Notes under the pieces: generated by a model
The model's database searches: none
Seen by the model: only the letters and a program-made list of their open reading frames with translations
What the model was told of the DNA's origin: nothing
Shown here: one piece after another, positions 46,194-56,408 of the stretch
Layout: each line of letters begins with the position of its first letter
Numbering within the stretch: the stretch's first letter is position 1
Program-made: the position numbers and the translations under genes
Assembly: GCA_023078555.1 (NCBI GenBank)
Contig: CM041198.1
Location: forward strand, 2,468,800 to 2,532,799
Length of the DNA: 64,000 bases
From: Ulva prolifera
Lineage: Eukaryota; Chlorophyta; Ulvophyceae; Ulvales; Ulvaceae
Direction of reading: 5' to 3'

Positions 46194-47306
46194 GAGGGCC
46201 ACCTGTAGCCACATGTGTGTGCTGGTGTGGGAGTGTTGGCCGTGTTTGGATGCAGACGGGGCAATTGAGGTTCCAGGAGGGGCGGAGACGTGCGTAGCAT
46301 CAGCCGCGATTTGCGTCGCCATGTTCCGGTCGGGGCTGCGGTGCAGCCGGGCGGCGGAGGCATACTTTGGAAGCTGCAGCGACAGCACCAGGATGTGTGC
46401 GTGGCACAGAGGTGAGGCCACTGGTGGCTGAAGATCGGTGTTTACATGAGGTGTTGTGGTCTTTTCAGCATTTTAGAGGCTGCCACATATGCTTGACTTT
46501 CCGAGATTAGGTAGCTTAGCCTGGCAGGCGCCTCCTACAAGACGGCTCAAATGTTACGAAATGGAGTATGGAATGAAGGGAGCTGCCACTGTTCCAGGCC
46601 GCTGACAGCTTGAGAGTGGAGAGGAAGAATGAAGAAAGGAATGTTCACAAAGTAGATATCTGACAGACCACAAATAGCTGTACTAGCTATCTGTAGAAGA
46701 GTTCCAGTCAATGCTGCAGCATGCCAGAGGGGCAGCGGATCGCGAGCGCCTTCACCACCCAGCGCCCTCACGAATCGCCTGCAGTGTTCTCGTGTGCCCG
46801 CGGGCGCGTACAACGCAGAGGACTGGCTGCGTGTGGCAATCCTGTGACATGGCCGCCTTGCACGACGTGCAAGTGTCCAGTGGTAGAGCGGTCTTATCAC
46901 TGGACTTTCACTCTATCGGTAGCTGCGCCTCACTCATCAACCACCCTATGTTCACCGGTGCAGGGTGACATCCCTGACAACATATCGAGACACACAGGCG
47001 TGAATATGGACTCTGGCAGAATCTGCAGTCACCTGCCATCTGACGATATGCGTCCGTTGAGGCCCATTCATTGCATTGCGGTGCAGGCAACAATTTGGGA
47101 CATCTCGACAGGTCAATGGACGTGCACACCAGAGGGGGTAATTACATCTGCAGATCAAATTTATACTGAAGGTCACCGTTCGTGTGACTGCTCGAGTCGC
47201 TTTTTGTTACAGAGGAAGACGATAGTGAGTATTAGCCAACTAATCATGACCTTCAGGATGCTTTGTTGCAAACTGATTCATACACAGTCTTTCCACCATT
47301 TTGCAA
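46194..47306. other. Spacer between the convergent genes D and E
   Basis: Holds the 3' flanks of both genes and an R3-related copy at 46843-46900. No reading frame resembles the flanking family or any other. Confidence 0.5.
46843..46900. repeat. Palindromic repeat R3, variant copy
   Basis: GGCAATCCTGTGACATGGCC then GACGTGCAAGTGTCCAGTGG then TAGAGCGGTC: left arm and centre of R3 with changes. Confidence 0.65.
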
Positions 47307-50300
47307 TCATAAGGCGTTCATGGCGCTCCGCAATGACGCAACTTCAGCTTGTAGAGCCTGCACCTCTAACAAACATTGCTTCAGATGGGCTCGGGAGACC
47401 TCTTGCTCGCTGCCATCCGCGGAATTGCAACCCGAGGCTGTCCAACGTGGCCAAGGGCTACCATCCTCCAAGGGCATAAATGGCACCACCTTCGTTGTCA
47501 GTGATACATCACAACTGAATCTGCACCAACAGCACTGTTGCTGCTATGTAACGTGAAACTGGTTCCCAAGCTCACATTCCTACCAGACATTGACAACTGT
47601 GAATACGTGTGGATGAAGGTGACCAACAGTAATGTAGGTGATCAACAGATTCGTACAGATGAGGTGACCACCTGTGACACGTGATAGGGCATGTGCCAAA
47701 TGTGCACTATGCAGGTTTTCCCTGCCTGAGTACCAATGCATAGTCTAGTAGGCACATACGGAGGGACATGAGGCAAGGCGTAAGCACACAGCCTTGCAGG
47801 GAATGGCTGATACGTACTACTACAATGTATACAATGGCAAGAGGCACGGCAGAGGACACCAGCCATTGGGAGAGGGCGCACCGGTGAGCAGCCATCTGAA
47901 ACTGGCCGTAGTTGATAAAGTGTTGGAACGCCTGCCAGCAAGTCATCTGCTCAAGGTTCTTATTATTTTCTATGTAGAAGTTGCAGTCGAAGCAGTCTGG
48001 ACCAACAGCTGCCATCTCAAGGACGAAAGGCGCCCGCATCTCCCACGCCCGGGCAAGATTGAAGTCCAACTGCACTGGCTGCGTGCCCTGCATACATGCG
48101 GCTCTCACTCATGGGAATTCTTAAGCCTGCCATATACTACAGCACCTGGAGACTCCAGTGGAGAGCGCCTACATCAAGCAGAACCAGGGGTGGCAAACTC
48201 CATTGGGGCTTGTGCGGTCGTCCACTGAAATCATCGCAACGACTTCACAGGTGATTTCAATTGAAATGAGGACATGAATGTCCTCTTCAGGATCCGGCCA
48301 AGTAAATCCAGATTTACTTTGCTTTACAGACACAGCCCACAACCATGATTCTAGGTAGCAGTGCAGAGTTTGTACATTGCAGAATAATCGCTGCCCAGGA
48401 TCACTACATAGAGGCGAAACATGTTTGGGCTGAGGGGGGCACACTGCTGCGACGTGGCTCTGCCACATGTCATACACAACAGCGGTGAGGGCGGAGGGGT
48501 AGTTCAGGCGGAGCATGTTGTCCTTGACCTTGACAAACATGAGCTCCATCGGGGCGAGCGTGACCGGGTCAGTCTTTGCATAGGTGAAGGGGTTCTCCCG
48601 CCCGTTGCAGCCCCACATTCGGGGGTCACGCCAGTCCACACCTTGGTACCTGCCCTGCACATGTCCTCACGATCAATTTGCCCATCAAAGTTGCTACTTC
48701 ACTTCAGGTCACTGCAGCGTCGCCGGACGGCAGTGTGGCAGAACACTCAAACAGCATGCGTGGCGTTCAGCTCAGGACTGTAGCTCATTTACTTAGCTTA
48801 ATGCAGCTTAATTCTCCAGGCAAGCCCATGCATTCAAATGCGCCGCTAGGCTGCACTTGTACCACAATCTGTGACCCGGTCATTCTCCAGTTGGGCACCT
48901 CCCCCAGATGATGCTGGGGATATGCATATCTCTGCTTTCAAACCTGTCCCATGCAGTCCTGCAGCACTGGCCAGGTGCAGAACTCCCCTCCCCCTCACTC
49001 TGTCGACCCAGTGTCCTGTTCTCAACACAGCAGGTGAAGCATTCATTGGACTGGATAGCAATGGCAAAGCAGGCCTCTTCATGCTGTATGTTGTGCATGC
49101 TCCTCCGTGACAAGAGGTTCTCCAGATGTCCTCCGTCACATGCAATCCATATGCACACCGGAAACCAGACCTGAATAAATCGGATATGCTCAAAGTGATT
49201 GGGACCGACGACCCGACACATACCTGGCAGCAAAGCAGACATTGCCTGGCGGATGACTGCAAGGTGCAAGCATGCAGGCCTTGCTGCAGGACGCTCTGTG
49301 CTCATAGCGCACCATATGGTATGTGTTGCTTCCGTCGGGCCTTCTACGGCATCCGGCGGCAACCTCGACCGCTGCATATGCCGCAAGATGCGAGAGCCTG
49401 CAGGCGACATATGCAGCGGTCGAGGTGGCCGCCGGATGCCGTCGAAGGCCCGACGGAAGCAACACATACCTAGCAGCAAAGCAGATGCTGCTAGGCGGAC
49501 AACCGCATGGCGCAGCCATGCATGCCTCGCTGCAGCGCACCAGGAAGTCGAGTCCGGGTTTCAGACACGCCAGTAGCACCTCGGCCTCGAGCGATCGCCT
49601 CTGGAGGCGGCCTCACGCACTGGCAGTGTTGCCAGTAGCACCTAGATCTAGAGGGCTCTGGGGGGCGCACCATGAAGCAGTCGAGGTTGTATCCAGCCTC
49701 GAGGATGACGGCTGAGGCGCCGAGCTCGCTGTGGTACACCGTCTGCCCAAACTCCTCGTAGCACCCAAACACCTTGCCGTTCCGTAGCAGAAGCGCCATG
49801 CCGACGATGTCGGTGGCGACCGCGAAGGACTGCACGTGGGGGTTCTCGCGGCGCTCGCCGGACTCGAGCGTTGCGGTGCCCTCGCAGTTGATCGTCGGGC
49901 CGACGAGCTTCACGTCGCCCACGAGCTTGCTCGTCATCGCCTCTGTGAAGTGCAGCCTGTCCTGCACAGTGCACACAGTACGCTGCTTGCTGGTTTCTAG
50001 GTGCTGCCCGCCTCGCCGCCTGCGTCCTTGCGTTAACGTGTATGTAGCGGACCCTGTGGTGATACCTGCCTCTACGACTGTCTCTTTGTGGTACACAATG
50101 CATGCGACGTCACGGCAGCGAGCATCCAGCCATTGCAGTTTAACCCCCCCATTGTGGGTTGTGAGGCACGTGCGTCCAGGGAGCCACCGTGGCGGCGTAT
50201 GCTTCAGCTGCCTTGACCTGGCCACGAGCTTTTCTTGAAATTCCGGACGTCCGTGTACAGCGCAGTTCGTCCGCAGGATGTTACCGGCACTGCGGTAAAC

Positions 50301-51217
50301 ATGTTGTGACGCTTGGTGCCAGGCTCTGATGACATGTGTGCATATCCTACGTGATGATGTACACCACGAAGAAGACAGTGGCATGCATGCGTACCTTGAT
50401 GTAGGCAGGCATGAAGGGGCCCCTGGCTGATGAATTGAGGAAGATGAAGTACTTGTACATTGAGATATTGACCCCTTGATTCTCCAGCACCCAGCCAAAG
50501 GTGCCCCAGTCATAGCACTGGTTTGGGTGGTGTAAGTACCTGGCATTTGCTGGCAGCTCTGGCAGCTTGATGCCCTGCACATGTCCCTAGAGCCAGCTGC
50601 AGCACACCCTCACAGCGATGATGCTGATACCGATACCCACCACGGGGAGGGAAGGGAGTGAGCACCATGTTGTCACGTAGATCATTGACCACCACGATGT
50701 ACTCGCATGTATCGCAACCCGGCATGCCATAGTTCACAAAGTACAGTAGATTGCCGTAGTACTGTGCATCTGTGTTACTGAAGGTGTACAGCACCAACGT
50801 CTGTGACACTGGCTCCGTAGAGGCGCCGTACGGCTTGGACAAAGTGCCCCCTTTGCCACTGTTTGTCTCGCGGGGACGTGAGCTGGACATGTGCATGTCC
50901 CCGTGATGATGCGCATGCGATTTGCGCATGCTGGACATTTTGATACCAGCAAAGCTGTACACCACACTTAACATAATGCAGAAGCATATTGTACAGCTGA
51001 AGATGGTTATGCCGAGCGAGTTCGCTCGTGGGCGAGGCTGCCCGGAGTGTGTGCGAGGGCCCGGCAACGTTGTGCACGGCAACGTGCGGCGCGCAATGGA
51101 CGTGCGACTGAGCAGTTCATCACTGGTGCAAACTACTGGCGGTCTTGGCGATCGGCGGTCCACAGCATCCACTCTGCCGTCGACGAGAGAACCAAGGATG
51201 CTCTGCTTGTCCCGCAT
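47307..51217 (-). CDS. Gene E: inverted paralogue of gene D
   Basis: Six exons on the minus strand: 51217-50666, 50574-50395, 49961-49671, 48654-48445, 48087-47882, 47520-47307; 550 residues. Exons 2-4 have exactly the lengths of those in D (180, 291, 210), exon 5 is also equal (206), and all phases match. ATG at 51217; N-terminal cytosolic part, membrane helix LGITIFSCTICFCIMLSVVY, then TLVLYTFSNTDAQYYGNL, LHHPNQCYDWGTFGW, FLNSSARGPFMPAYI, KLVGPTINCEGTATLES, GYNLDCF, RYQGVDWRDP, CWQAFQHFINYGQF. It ends in a shorter coiled coil (LLEVQALQAEVASLRSAM). Part of exon 3 is nearly identical to D in DNA while exon 5 differs widely. Same proposed role as D: Golgi-type transferase-like membrane protein of unproven activity. 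The intron after exon 3 holds a 63-bp inverted repeat. Confidence 0.85.
49318..49470. repeat. 63-bp near-perfect inverted repeat in a gene E intron
   Basis: Arms 49318-49380 and 49408-49470 match at 61 of 63 positions around a 27-base centre; the left arm starts GGTATGTGTTGCTTCCGTCG. Flanking it, 49215-49292 and 49465-49540 form a diverged direct repeat (ACACATACCT, GCAGCAAAGCAGA). Structure of a young fold-back element or MITE. Transcribed as part of the intron it could form a long hairpin. Confidence 0.9.
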
Positions 51218-52793
51218 GCCGTGGCTTAACACTGCATGTAAACGCGGCTTGCGGGTAATGACGGCTGCGACATTCTGTCAAAGTTCTCTGCGTTCATGTA
51301 CTGGCTACTCACGGAGGAGATCGCTTCGAAGTGGTGACGGAGAACTTGACAGCACTGAGCTGCACAGAGGCTGGTGTATGCGGCGATTCGCATGCCAGAA
51401 ACTGCTGAGTACCAGCGCACCTTGAGATTTCCTACAGTCATATGGTTCCAATGTTTGGCGTCTCTGCTGACGAATCCGGTAGAAAGCAATGCAACACCAT
51501 GTGCTGTTCCATTACGATGGCAGTGCGCACGTCCCTGCCGCAAAGTTGATCGCACGGCTATGCATCGAATATTGATTTGTAAGCTGAACTTTATCGGAAT
51601 CAGTTTGGTAGCTCTGCCTTCAAAGGCCGGTAATGAGAATTCTTAAAACGTACCTAGAAGCCAATTACATGTGCGACAGCGTAGCCACGTTTGAAAGATC
51701 CACTCGCATTATGTAGGAGGTGACTTGATGCTTGTTTCATTCCTGGTGGACATGTAGACAGCTGCTAGACCCTGCTGTCACCACTCTTACATGCCATCCA
51801 GTCCAGAGGCAGTATCAATAAGCCGGCAAGAAAATCATGCAGGAAATTCTCGAGTTATGTGGGAGTATTCCGTGAAGCTAGCGCACAAAGGAAAGGCTGT
51901 GTCGGGCACTGCTCCATGATCTTGAAGCTGGTGTTCGGATGCCACAGCCAGGACATCTGCAAGAACTTGCAGCATTACAAATCTGCCATAATTAATCGAG
52001 AATGTACGGCACACGTTCCCAATGTGCAATTGAGCCCGAGTATCTGTGTCCCAGTTCCCCAGCCTGCGATGTCACGGCGTGAGGGCTGTCAGGGCTACAT
52101 GCATGGCGCCTGGCACTGAGCTGCACCTGAATACGGTGGACTCCATCAGGCATTCTGAAGTCCTCGTTTAGTCCCAGTGTGCTCTCGTCACAGGTTGCAT
52201 TCAGTTTGTAGATTCTCTAGGCTAAGCTGGCGTATCCTCCACGCCCGAGTGCGTTGTTTGCCATGCGAGCCTTCTGTAAACGCCAGCGATCGCGCTCATT
52301 TATCTACGGCGCCGCACTTCACATCTATTCATTGACGCCTTTGTGAAATCTGCGTTGCCGGCAGTGAGGCTTTCGTCCCCCGAGCTGGCCCGTGCACACA
52401 CTTTCGCAGCAACATGAGCACAGCATGGCCTGTGAGGACAGATGAACTGCTATCAATGCAACAGTAGCTGTCAAATTGAATTGTGGACATGGATCATCGA
52501 CATGTAAGAGCAGCACTGGACGTGCTTGACCATGTGATTCCGTGTCTGCTCTGCTGACACTGTACACGTCTTGGTCATCGGGGTCAAGAAACGGATCCAT
52601 GAGCCGGATCAATAATCGTGTTCATGAAGCTCCAATGGCATGCAAAATTGTACAAAGCGCAGTCTGAACGCTTCGTGTCCTCACTATGAATATCTCTATC
52701 GAAATCTGTCATGGGAGTGTCAAGTGCAATTGCAATGTAGGATCATGGCCACAGGGCTACAGTGCACTTGAACACATGTACAGACGTTACAAT
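51218..52793. other. Intergenic region between genes E and ALKBH3-like
   Basis: 5' flank of gene E and 3' flank of the ALKBH3-like gene. Minus frames at 51226-51555 and 52325-52612 are not recognised. No repeats of note. Confidence 0.45.
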
Positions 52794-53693
52794 CTACTTG
52801 CACGTTGAGGATCCAAGACAGGGAAGCTTGGCAACTCGAAAGGTCAGATTGATTCTTGGGTGCCCAACTGTTATTCGCTTGGGCACCTGGTGCTGCCAAT
52901 ATGTCTGCAGCTCCCCTTTCATAACAAAGAGGTCACCATGACCGAGGCTATACTGCAATTTGTGACTTTTGTCTGCCTTCAGCCTGAGTTGAAAGTCCCG
53001 TGCGTGGCCTAGGCTTATAGAACATATCGGGGCGTTTTTACCGTAGAGTTTCTCATCGTCCGCGTGCCACCCCACATAGTCCTTCCCGTCGCGGTACAAA
53101 TTCAGCAAGCAGCTGTTAAACGTTGTTCCCACTAGGTCTTCAGCGATCTCCTGCGAGTTGACATTGAGCAGTGAGAGACATGTCAGGATTCTGACCACTC
53201 GCCCACAGAAAATGAGTGAAATGCACACCTTCAGAGGAAGGACGGCCGCGTGCCAAGGCTGGACCTTGATGTCTTTTGCTCCAGAGTAGCTGTACTGCAG
53301 CGTGGTGTCATCAGACATGTAACAAAGGCGCCGAGGCTGCATCACCGGCGCCCCAAACACCACTATCTCGCTTTCTTGCCAAGGGGCTGTCTTAAAAAGA
53401 TCCTGCAAGCAAGAACATTCATGATCCACGACATGTATGTGCGCCAGAGTGGTGGTCGTGAGGTGTAAGTGTGCTGGTTGTGCACCACACACCTGAAAGC
53501 ATGCATCTGATACTGCTTTCTCTAGGTGTCTTGGAAAGTAGCCGATCGTGCAATTTCTGCCGAGGTCTATCCAGCCCTGGTGTGCAGGCTTTGGGCGGCA
53601 AGGCTTCTTGCGGCCTTGTGCGCACAAGACGTCAAATGCACTTCGCTTCGTCACCCGGTCCTTGCTACCTTTGATCTCTTCGCCACTCTTCAT
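52794..53693 (-). CDS. AlkB-family dioxygenase, ALKBH3-like
   Basis: Fe(II)/2-oxoglutarate dioxygenase that reverses alkyl damage (1-methyladenine, 3-methylcytosine) in nucleic acid. Three exons: 53693-53493, 53402-53229, 53150-52794; phase 0 at both joins, 243 residues. Both introns also happen to stay open in frame, so the unspliced reading is continuous; the splice signals CAG|GTGTGT...TTGCAG and AAG|GTGTGC...TCGCAG and the fit to the family argue for splicing. Motifs: FNSCLLNLYRDGKDYVGWHADDE with the HxD iron ligands, PICSISLGHARDFQLR, GDLFVMKGELQTYWQHQVPK with the distal His, and PRINLTFR for 2-oxoglutarate. FNSxLxNLYR and WQHxVPK are closer to ALKBH3 than ALKBH2. The ATG lies only 8 bases from the start of a plus-strand frame. 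Confidence 0.9.
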   Translation of the reverse strand: MKSGEEIKGSKDRVTKRSAFDVLCAQGRKKPCRPKPAHQGWIDLGRNCTIGYFPRHLEKAVSDACFQVCGAQPAHLHLTTTTLAHIHVVDHECSCLQDLFKTAPWQESEIVVFGAPVMQPRRLCYMSDDTTLQYSYSGAKDIKVQPWHAAVLPLKVCISLIFCGRVVRILTCLSLLNVNSQEIAEDLVGTTFNSCLLNLYRDGKDYVGWHADDEKLYGKNAPICSISLGHARDFQLRLKADKSHKLQYSLGHGDLFVMKGELQTYWQHQVPKRITVGHPRINLTFRVAKLPCLGSSTCK

Positions 53694-53700
53694 CAATCGT

Positions 53701-54102
53701 ATGCTACATCTGAACCTTTTTCATAAGCATCTGTGCCTGCTATCCACTCAAGCTCGTCAATCTGAGATGCTGTGCAACAGTGCATGCGTAGCAACCATGC
53801 CTCTGTCAGATGTCATGGACATTCGGTATGCAACAACATCAGGATTATTGGCTGGGCATGAGGTTTGGGCTTTGCTAGGCTTTTCACTTGATGACAGGCG
53901 GGTGATCGTGAATATGATCCGGAACGACAGAAGTGATCGTTGCCAATTTTGGCAATACACAAATTTCCGCGCACCGGTCGAGTTACTAGACGCAAACAAA
54001 TCCGTCTCCTTGCACGGCTCCTACAAGTTGTCGCGAGTGCCTGCGCAGAAGTCTGAGCTGTTGTCGAGTCCACGGTGTGGACCGCTGGTTCCGGTGCAGT
54101 GA
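53701..54102 (+). CDS. Small divergent open frame, unrecognised
   Basis: 133 codons from ATG at 53701, head-to-head with the ALKBH3-like gene. The middle part (EVWALLGFSLDDRRVIVNMI, then CQFWQYTNFRAPVELLDANK) has a balanced composition like a real protein, but no family is recognised and no splice partner was found. It may be an exon of a larger gene, or chance. Confidence 0.25.
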   Translation: MLHLNLFHKHLCLLSTQARQSEMLCNSACVATMPLSDVMDIRYATTSGLLAGHEVWALLGFSLDDRRVIVNMIRNDRSDRCQFWQYTNFRAPVELLDANKSVSLHGSYKLSRVPAQKSELLSSPRCGPLVPVQ

Positions 54103-54390
54103 TATCGCCCACAGTGTACAGCTGGCTCATCGGCAACACAAGACGGCGAAAGAAGATTAGATCCAGCCCGTGAACGCGAGCACTGAAGGAGTTCATCGGC
54201 GCGCTACCTTTCTGTCACCGACTGCACCCCGGAGTGGTCTCGCCACGTTTGCCACGTTTCAAACGCTCCCTGCTTGACAGTCTCGCTCTCTCCCGTCTTG
54301 CCCTCCGCGCCACGTGGACTGCAGCCGCTGACCACCTCGCTGCTGTCACAGGTGTGGCAATCGACGTATTGCGTCCTGCCTCCGGACCTT

Positions 54391-54500
54391 AAATTGTGTG
54401 TTACAACAACAAAGGCAAGGGGACAGGCAGCACCGAGCGCGAATCCACCAACCCAGTGCACGACGCACCCACGCCACAGGGCAATCCCAAGGCGCCCACA
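54391..54500 (+). repeat. Dispersed repeat R1 copy with CA-rich tail
   Basis: GTGTTACAACAACAAAGGCA then AGGGGACAGGCAGCACCGAG then ACGCACCCACGCCACAGGGC. Confidence 0.65.
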
Positions 54501-54976
54501 CCGCGGGGCACATGCACGTGTACACTAACACCAATTTTAAAGTGTCCGCCACACACTCGCCCCAGCAGAACCTCCCCACACACCCACCCACAAACACACT
54601 CACCCATGCATGTGGATGTACACACCGGATCACGTACACCGCCAACCCGGGGACAGGCCTGGGGCCCGCTGCGGGCAAAGCCGCGCCCGGGCGGCCCAAC
54701 ACGAGGCTGCCCAGCCAGGCCACCTGACCGCAGCGGCCCCAGCCCCACACCCCCCTAGCCTGCCCCTGGCCCCGTGTGCATCAACGGAAGCCAGCCAGAC
54801 TCGATCACTTGAGTGCTCCCACACGGCTGGACAACACTGCTGCGTTGTGAGGTCTGAACAGCCCACACAGCCCCACACGTGCGGTACCAGCAGCACTAGT
54901 GTGGAGCATGCGAGGAGCATGCATGGGAGCGATGTTGGGGGCGGGCAGCCCTGCGTACGTGGTGTGTTGGGCACAC

Positions 54977-55050
54977 CAGTATATGTCATCCGGAGTGGTC
55001 AATGTGCCACAGGGATACGGCTGAGCAAAATTAGATTTACTTACTATAAG
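54977..55050 (+). repeat. Dispersed repeat R4, diverged copy
   Basis: ATCCGGAGTGGTCAATGTGC, GGGATACGGCTGAGCAAAAT, TAGATTTACTTACTATAAG. Confidence 0.6.
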
Positions 55051-56408
55051 TTGCAGGCGTGGGGCCTGGTAGCCGTGCCTGAATCTGCATCTGGCTCTCG
55101 CGGACTGCATTGCCAGGCGCCACGTGAAGCCATCACATGGGTGAGTGTGAGTTCTGGAGTGACGCCGGTGAAGCTGAGAGGAGAGCGGGCGACACACGGG
55201 ATTGCCCCCTACCAATATGTTTGAAATCGCAGCCGCTTCGCAGAGGGGGTGCAGGGAGTGGCCGCGGCGCAGGTGCGGGTAGCTTCGGACCTCAGGTACC
55301 TGCACACTTGAACTCAGCGCAGGCCCACGCGCTCAGACATGTGGCCTTGTGATTGAGGGACGTCGTCGTACGTATTGTGAGATGCCGTATGTGGCAGTGG
55401 TGTGGGGCTCAGCGTCACGCTTGAGGACCCAGAGACAAGCCTCGTCGAACCTCAATCAGAGCCGCGGAAGGCCGCTAAACAGACCGATGTCGTGATGAAG
55501 ATGCTGCCTCACCATGTAGGGTAACACAAACGTTGCAGTATCGTTCAGGAGCTGCGCTCAGGGTTGAAGTCGTGGCATCCTGCGTGCCAGGCTGGTGCAA
55601 GTGTTAGAGCTGTGTCCACGCGGCAGCGCGCATGCATATGTGGCCGCTGTTCGTATCCATTGATGCCAAATCCGATGAGAAGGTGGTGTGCAGTATCAAT
55701 GGGCCTGAAGTGGAGATGAGTGGCAGTGGAGTGAATGCCCCATGCACCGCAACTTGGTAGGCTTGCACGTGAGACACAGCATCCTTTGGGACCAGCTGGC
55801 CTTGACTTAGAAGCGATTTTGCATTGGCCTGTCTTCAAAGTAGCTAGTCACACTTCGCTCTGTGGTGATGTATGTGTCTGGTTGCGTCTGAAGCAGCATG
55901 ACGTTGTTACAGATGTGATGCAGAGGCCACCTACCAGGACATGCAGGATGCCTGCGTAGATTTTTAAGAGAATTTCGAGTGGGGGATGGTTGTCGCTGGT
56001 GTGTGTAGCGTTCCTGGGTCTTACAGTGCTACCTGCCGCTTTGAATTTGTCCTGGTAAAACATGGAGAACTGCAGCACAGTAGGTTGCACCGCCACAAAG
56101 CCACGGACGGCCGTTTGTGTGCTGTCCGAGACGTGCCCTAAGTTGTGGCTGCAGGATCCTCCCCAGAATTTGCTGCATGCAGCCTACATGCAGGCACAAG
56201 GAGCCCGACGGTATGAAAATTAGAAGCTATGCTGAACAGTCCATCACACCCGGCTGATCCGGGTGACATAGCGACACGATTGTTTCTTTGTGTCGATTGG
56301 GCTGCATTTCGTGGGCTTGCCAGCTCCGCCCCATAGCAGCAGCCACCTTGGATTCCACGGGCCACTTCACTGATGGTCAACTTCATTGCATAAAATTGAT
56401 AGCTAATT

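Larger units (their letters stand above)
54103..56408. other. Repeat-bearing intergenic region
   Basis: Contains a long R1 copy (54391-54500) with a CACACCCACCCACA-rich tail to about 54610, an R4 copy (54977-55050), a degenerate reverse R1 at 55998-56060, and the 5' flank of PRMT3. Long frames over 54346-54990 follow from GC-rich repeat sequence and are not accepted as genes. Confidence 0.45.

Noticed and set aside
49318-49470. CRISPR-like or regularly spaced repeat
   Set aside because: There is a single inverted pair plus one direct pair, no array of equal repeats and spacers, and the DNA is eukaryotic.
52794-53693. Single-exon reading of the ALKBH3-like gene
   Set aside because: The frame is continuous, but the two extra stretches have no counterpart in the family and are bounded by good donors and acceptors.
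54346-54990. Cys/Trp-rich frames on the minus strand and Pro-rich frames on the plus strand
   Set aside because: They translate an R1 copy and its CA-rich tail; no splice signals or family likeness.
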